DNA of 64,000 bases from contig NZ_CP044545.1 of assembly GCF_008935075.1 (NCBI RefSeq), positions 1,515,501-1,579,500 on the forward strand, given 5' to 3'. The notes under the pieces were generated by a model. It saw only the letters and a list, made by a program, of their open reading frames with translations, was not told where the DNA came from and did not search any database. Below, one piece after another: positions 62,258 to 64,000 of this stretch (position 1 is the stretch's first letter; each line of letters begins with the position of its first letter). The translations under genes and the position numbers were made by a program. This stretch comes from Pradoshia sp. D12 (GTDB lineage: Bacteria; Bacillota; Bacilli; Bacillales; Pradoshiaceae).

Positions 62258-63490
62258 TTATGCCCGTTTCTCAAATAATTGTACAAGTTCTATGATGACT
62301 TCGGTGGCTTTTTCCATACTTTCAACAGCTACATATTCATATTTACCGTGGAAATTTTCTCCTCCGGCAAAGATGTTAGGAGTAGGCAGGCCCATATAGG
62401 ATAGTTGGGAACCATCTGTACCGCCGCGAATTGGTTTAACAATTGGTTTAATGCCCAAGTTTTCCATGGCTTGATGGGCGACATCGACTATTTCCTTTAC
62501 AGGTTCAATTTTTTCTCCCATATTATAATATTGATCATTCATATCTAATATAATATTTTCTTCGCCGTATTTAGCCTTGTATTTTGCAACAAGGTCTTTC
62601 ATCGTCGCTTTTTTGGCTTCAAATTTTTCACGGTCATGATCGCGGATAATATAAGCGGCATGAGTACGTTCTACATCACCGTTTAACGATAGGAGATGAT
62701 AGAAGCCTTCGTAGCCTTCTGTATATTCGGGTGATTCTTCTTTTGGAAGCTCATCATTGAAATTCATGGCAATCTTTAAGGAGTTGACCATTTTATTTTT
62801 AGCGGATCCTGGGTGGACATTGGTTCCTTTAAAAGTCAATTTTGCCCCTGCAGCATTAAAGCTTTCAAATTCAAGTTCACCAATGGGACCGCCATCCAGT
62901 GTGTAAGCAAAGTCAGCATTAAAACGCTCCACATCAAACTTATGAGGGCCTCTGCCAATTTCTTCATCCGGTGTAAAAGCGACACGAAGTTTGCCGTGCT
63001 TAATTTCCGGATGTTTAATTAGGTAATCCATTGCCGTTACGATTTCAGCGATGCCTGCTTTATCATCAGCACCAAGCAGAGTAGTGCCGTCAGTGGTAAT
63101 AAGTGTTTTACCTATATACTCTTTTAGCTCAGGAAAGTCTTTCGGTGATAGGATGACATTAAGATTTTTATTAAGCGTAATATCACCGCCATCATAATTC
63201 TCTACGATTTGTGGTTTTACATTCTTACCGGTAAAATCAGTAGCCGTATCGACATGAGCAAGGAAGCCGATTGTTGGTACTTCTTTTTCTGTATTCGCGG
63301 GAAGGGTGGCAAATAAATAGCCATTTTCATCAAGTGTTACTTCTTCCATTCCTATTGTCTGCAATTCATCTTTTAGAAGATTTAAGAGGTCAAATTGCTT
63401 CTCTGTAGAAGGGCATGTTTGACTGTTTTCATCGGATTGGGTATCAATTTTTACATATGTAAGAAAGCGTTCAACTAATTTTTTATTCAT
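62258..63490 (-). CDS. pepT: Peptidase T (tripeptide aminopeptidase)
   Basis: A 410-residue M20B peptidase, the normal length, starting at ATG 63490 nine bases after AAGGAG. Metal and catalytic residues are visible: GFLAHVDTA (about 74-82, His and Asp), GADDKAG (about 138-144, bridging Asp), TPDEEIG (about 171-177, catalytic and binding Glu), YTLDGGPIG, and a C-terminal [13 protein letters not shown] with a metal His. It removes N-terminal residues from tripeptides in the cytosol, using two zinc ions. In-frame starts upstream overlap the ribosome site. Monocistronic. Confidence 0.96.
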   Translation of the reverse strand: MNKKLVERFLTYVKIDTQSDENSQTCPSTEKQFDLLNLLKDELQTIGMEEVTLDENGYLFATLPANTEKEVPTIGFLAHVDTATDFTGKNVKPQIVENYDGGDITLNKNLNVILSPKDFPELKEYIGKTLITTDGTTLLGADDKAGIAEIVTAMDYLIKHPEIKHGKLRVAFTPDEEIGRGPHKFDVERFNADFAYTLDGGPIGELEFESFNAAGAKLTFKGTNVHPGSAKNKMVNSLKIAMNFNDELPKEESPEYTEGYEGFYHLLSLNGDVERTHAAYIIRDHDREKFEAKKATMKDLVAKYKAKYGEENIILDMNDQYYNMGEKIEPVKEIVDVAHQAMENLGIKPIVKPIRGGTDGSQLSYMGLPTPNIFAGGENFHGKYEYVAVESMEKATEVIIELVQLFEKRA

Positions 63491-63654
63491 CAGATTCATC
63501 TCCTTCTGTATTCCTATTATAACGAAAGTTTTATTGATCAACAAAAAGTTATTCGAATTTTCTTTAGGTTAATATTTCCGTACAGAGGTAATTTTATTTA
63601 TTTCGGGTATTCTTATATAATGGGGATGGAAAGAAAGAAGGGATCGATACAACC

Positions 63655-64000
63655 ATGTTTACAATTGGAAGCCGCACAGTTAAGACAGCGATTGGCGCGA
63701 TGATTGCCTTGGTTATTGCTCAAGTTTTGTCGCTGGAAAATACAGCAACCGCTGCAGTTATCACCTTATTAAGTGTTCAGAGTACACAGCGCAGAAGTAT
63801 ACAGATTGCATGGCAGCGGTTTGCAGCTTGTATACTTGGGATTTTATTGGCTGTATTGATATTTGAAGGATGTGCTTATACAGCTGTTGCAGTAGGTTTA
63901 TTATTATTTATTTATATACCGGTCATGGCTAAGCTGGGGCTTCAGGACGGTATTGTACCTGGTTTTGTTATTGTCATGCAATTATACATATCGCAAAATA
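63655..64000 (+). CDS. Aromatic-acid-exporter family membrane protein, partial
   Basis: ATG 63655 opens a frame running off the window edge (about 115 codons seen). The N-terminus IGSRTVKTAIGAMIALVIAQ, NTATAAVITLLSVQSTQRRS and WQRFAACILGILLAV match the ArAE_1/DUF939 family, such as Bacillus subtilis YqjA. Four hydrophobic segments are visible, and the cytosolic C-terminal half lies outside. Transport of aromatic compounds is inferred from family naming only. Confidence 0.8.
   Translation, partial: MFTIGSRTVKTAIGAMIALVIAQVLSLENTATAAVITLLSVQSTQRRSIQIAWQRFAACILGILLAVLIFEGCAYTAVAVGLLLFIYIPVMAKLGLQDGIVPGFVIVMQLYISQN

Noticed and set aside
1-64000. CRISPR arrays, prophage or complete insertion sequences
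   Set aside because: No regularly spaced direct repeats, transposase or phage structural genes were found on reading both strands.

Overview
The window is AT-rich, uses Shine-Dalgarno sites of the AGGAGG type and many TTG/GTG starts, and nearly every recognisable gene matches Bacillaceae relatives: yfkAB, ydbP, nsrR-hmp, bmrA, ampS, pbuG, yhfW, yplQ, lmrB, dacC, pepT and a spoIIS toxin-antitoxin cassette. It is best read as an accessory-rich chromosomal segment of a Bacillus-like Firmicute. Genus cannot be fixed from the sequence alone. No tRNA, rRNA, CRISPR array, phage or intact insertion sequence was seen.

Layout. 1-5.6 kb: a partial minus-strand gene, a secreted SLT-fold protein, a Nudix hydrolase, YfkAB radical SAM enzyme, YdbP thioredoxin and two decayed membrane/lipoprotein genes. 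5.8-11.7 kb: a split ThrE-type exporter, a ferrochelatase of the proteobacterial type divergent from an esterase, a 2H phosphoesterase, a small GNAT and an FMN reductase. 12-15 kb: a 332 bp inverted-repeat element, then nsrR and hmp diverging around two NsrR-like operators. 15.8-25.7 kb: a duplicated DUF2294 protein, a MarR-regulated heterodimeric ABC exporter, BmrA, AmpS and a PbuG-type purine permease. 26-28.8 kb: a c-di-AMP (ydaO-type) riboswitch whose target has been reduced to 17 codons resembling the KimA N-terminus, followed by a two-component system.

29-37.4 kb: an MFS/MarR pair, AzoR, an internally duplicated EamA transporter, YhfW, a DUF2243/His-rich secreted protein pair, the spoIISABC-like cassette and a YplQ haemolysin-III protein. 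37.8-45.6 kb: HAD phosphatase, GNAT, small zinc-ribbon-like and hydrophobic peptides, LmrB, a MurE paralogue lacking DNPR, DegV and a lipoprotein. 46-54.4 kb: DUF3900, two paralogous unknown proteins, DacC, small membrane proteins, a YjdJ-like protein and an endonuclease I family protein. 54.7-64 kb: hydrolase, a frameshifted CorA-like protein, BsuPI lipoprotein, an orphan OppBC-type permease pair, a decayed lipoprotein, DUF2750, PepT and a partial aromatic-acid-exporter family gene.

The main themes are stress and efflux: nitric oxide detoxification (NsrR-Hmp), four multidrug-type exporters, azoreductase and FMN reductase. There are also at least seven decayed or interrupted genes. Several carry single-base indels in homopolymers and others carry plain nonsense changes, so part of the decay looks real and part could be assembly error. 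The most unusual items are the orphaned c-di-AMP riboswitch, the divergent SpoIIS cassette, the foreign-type ferrochelatase, three genes whose best-placed start codon is ATT, and the DNPR-less MurE paralogue.
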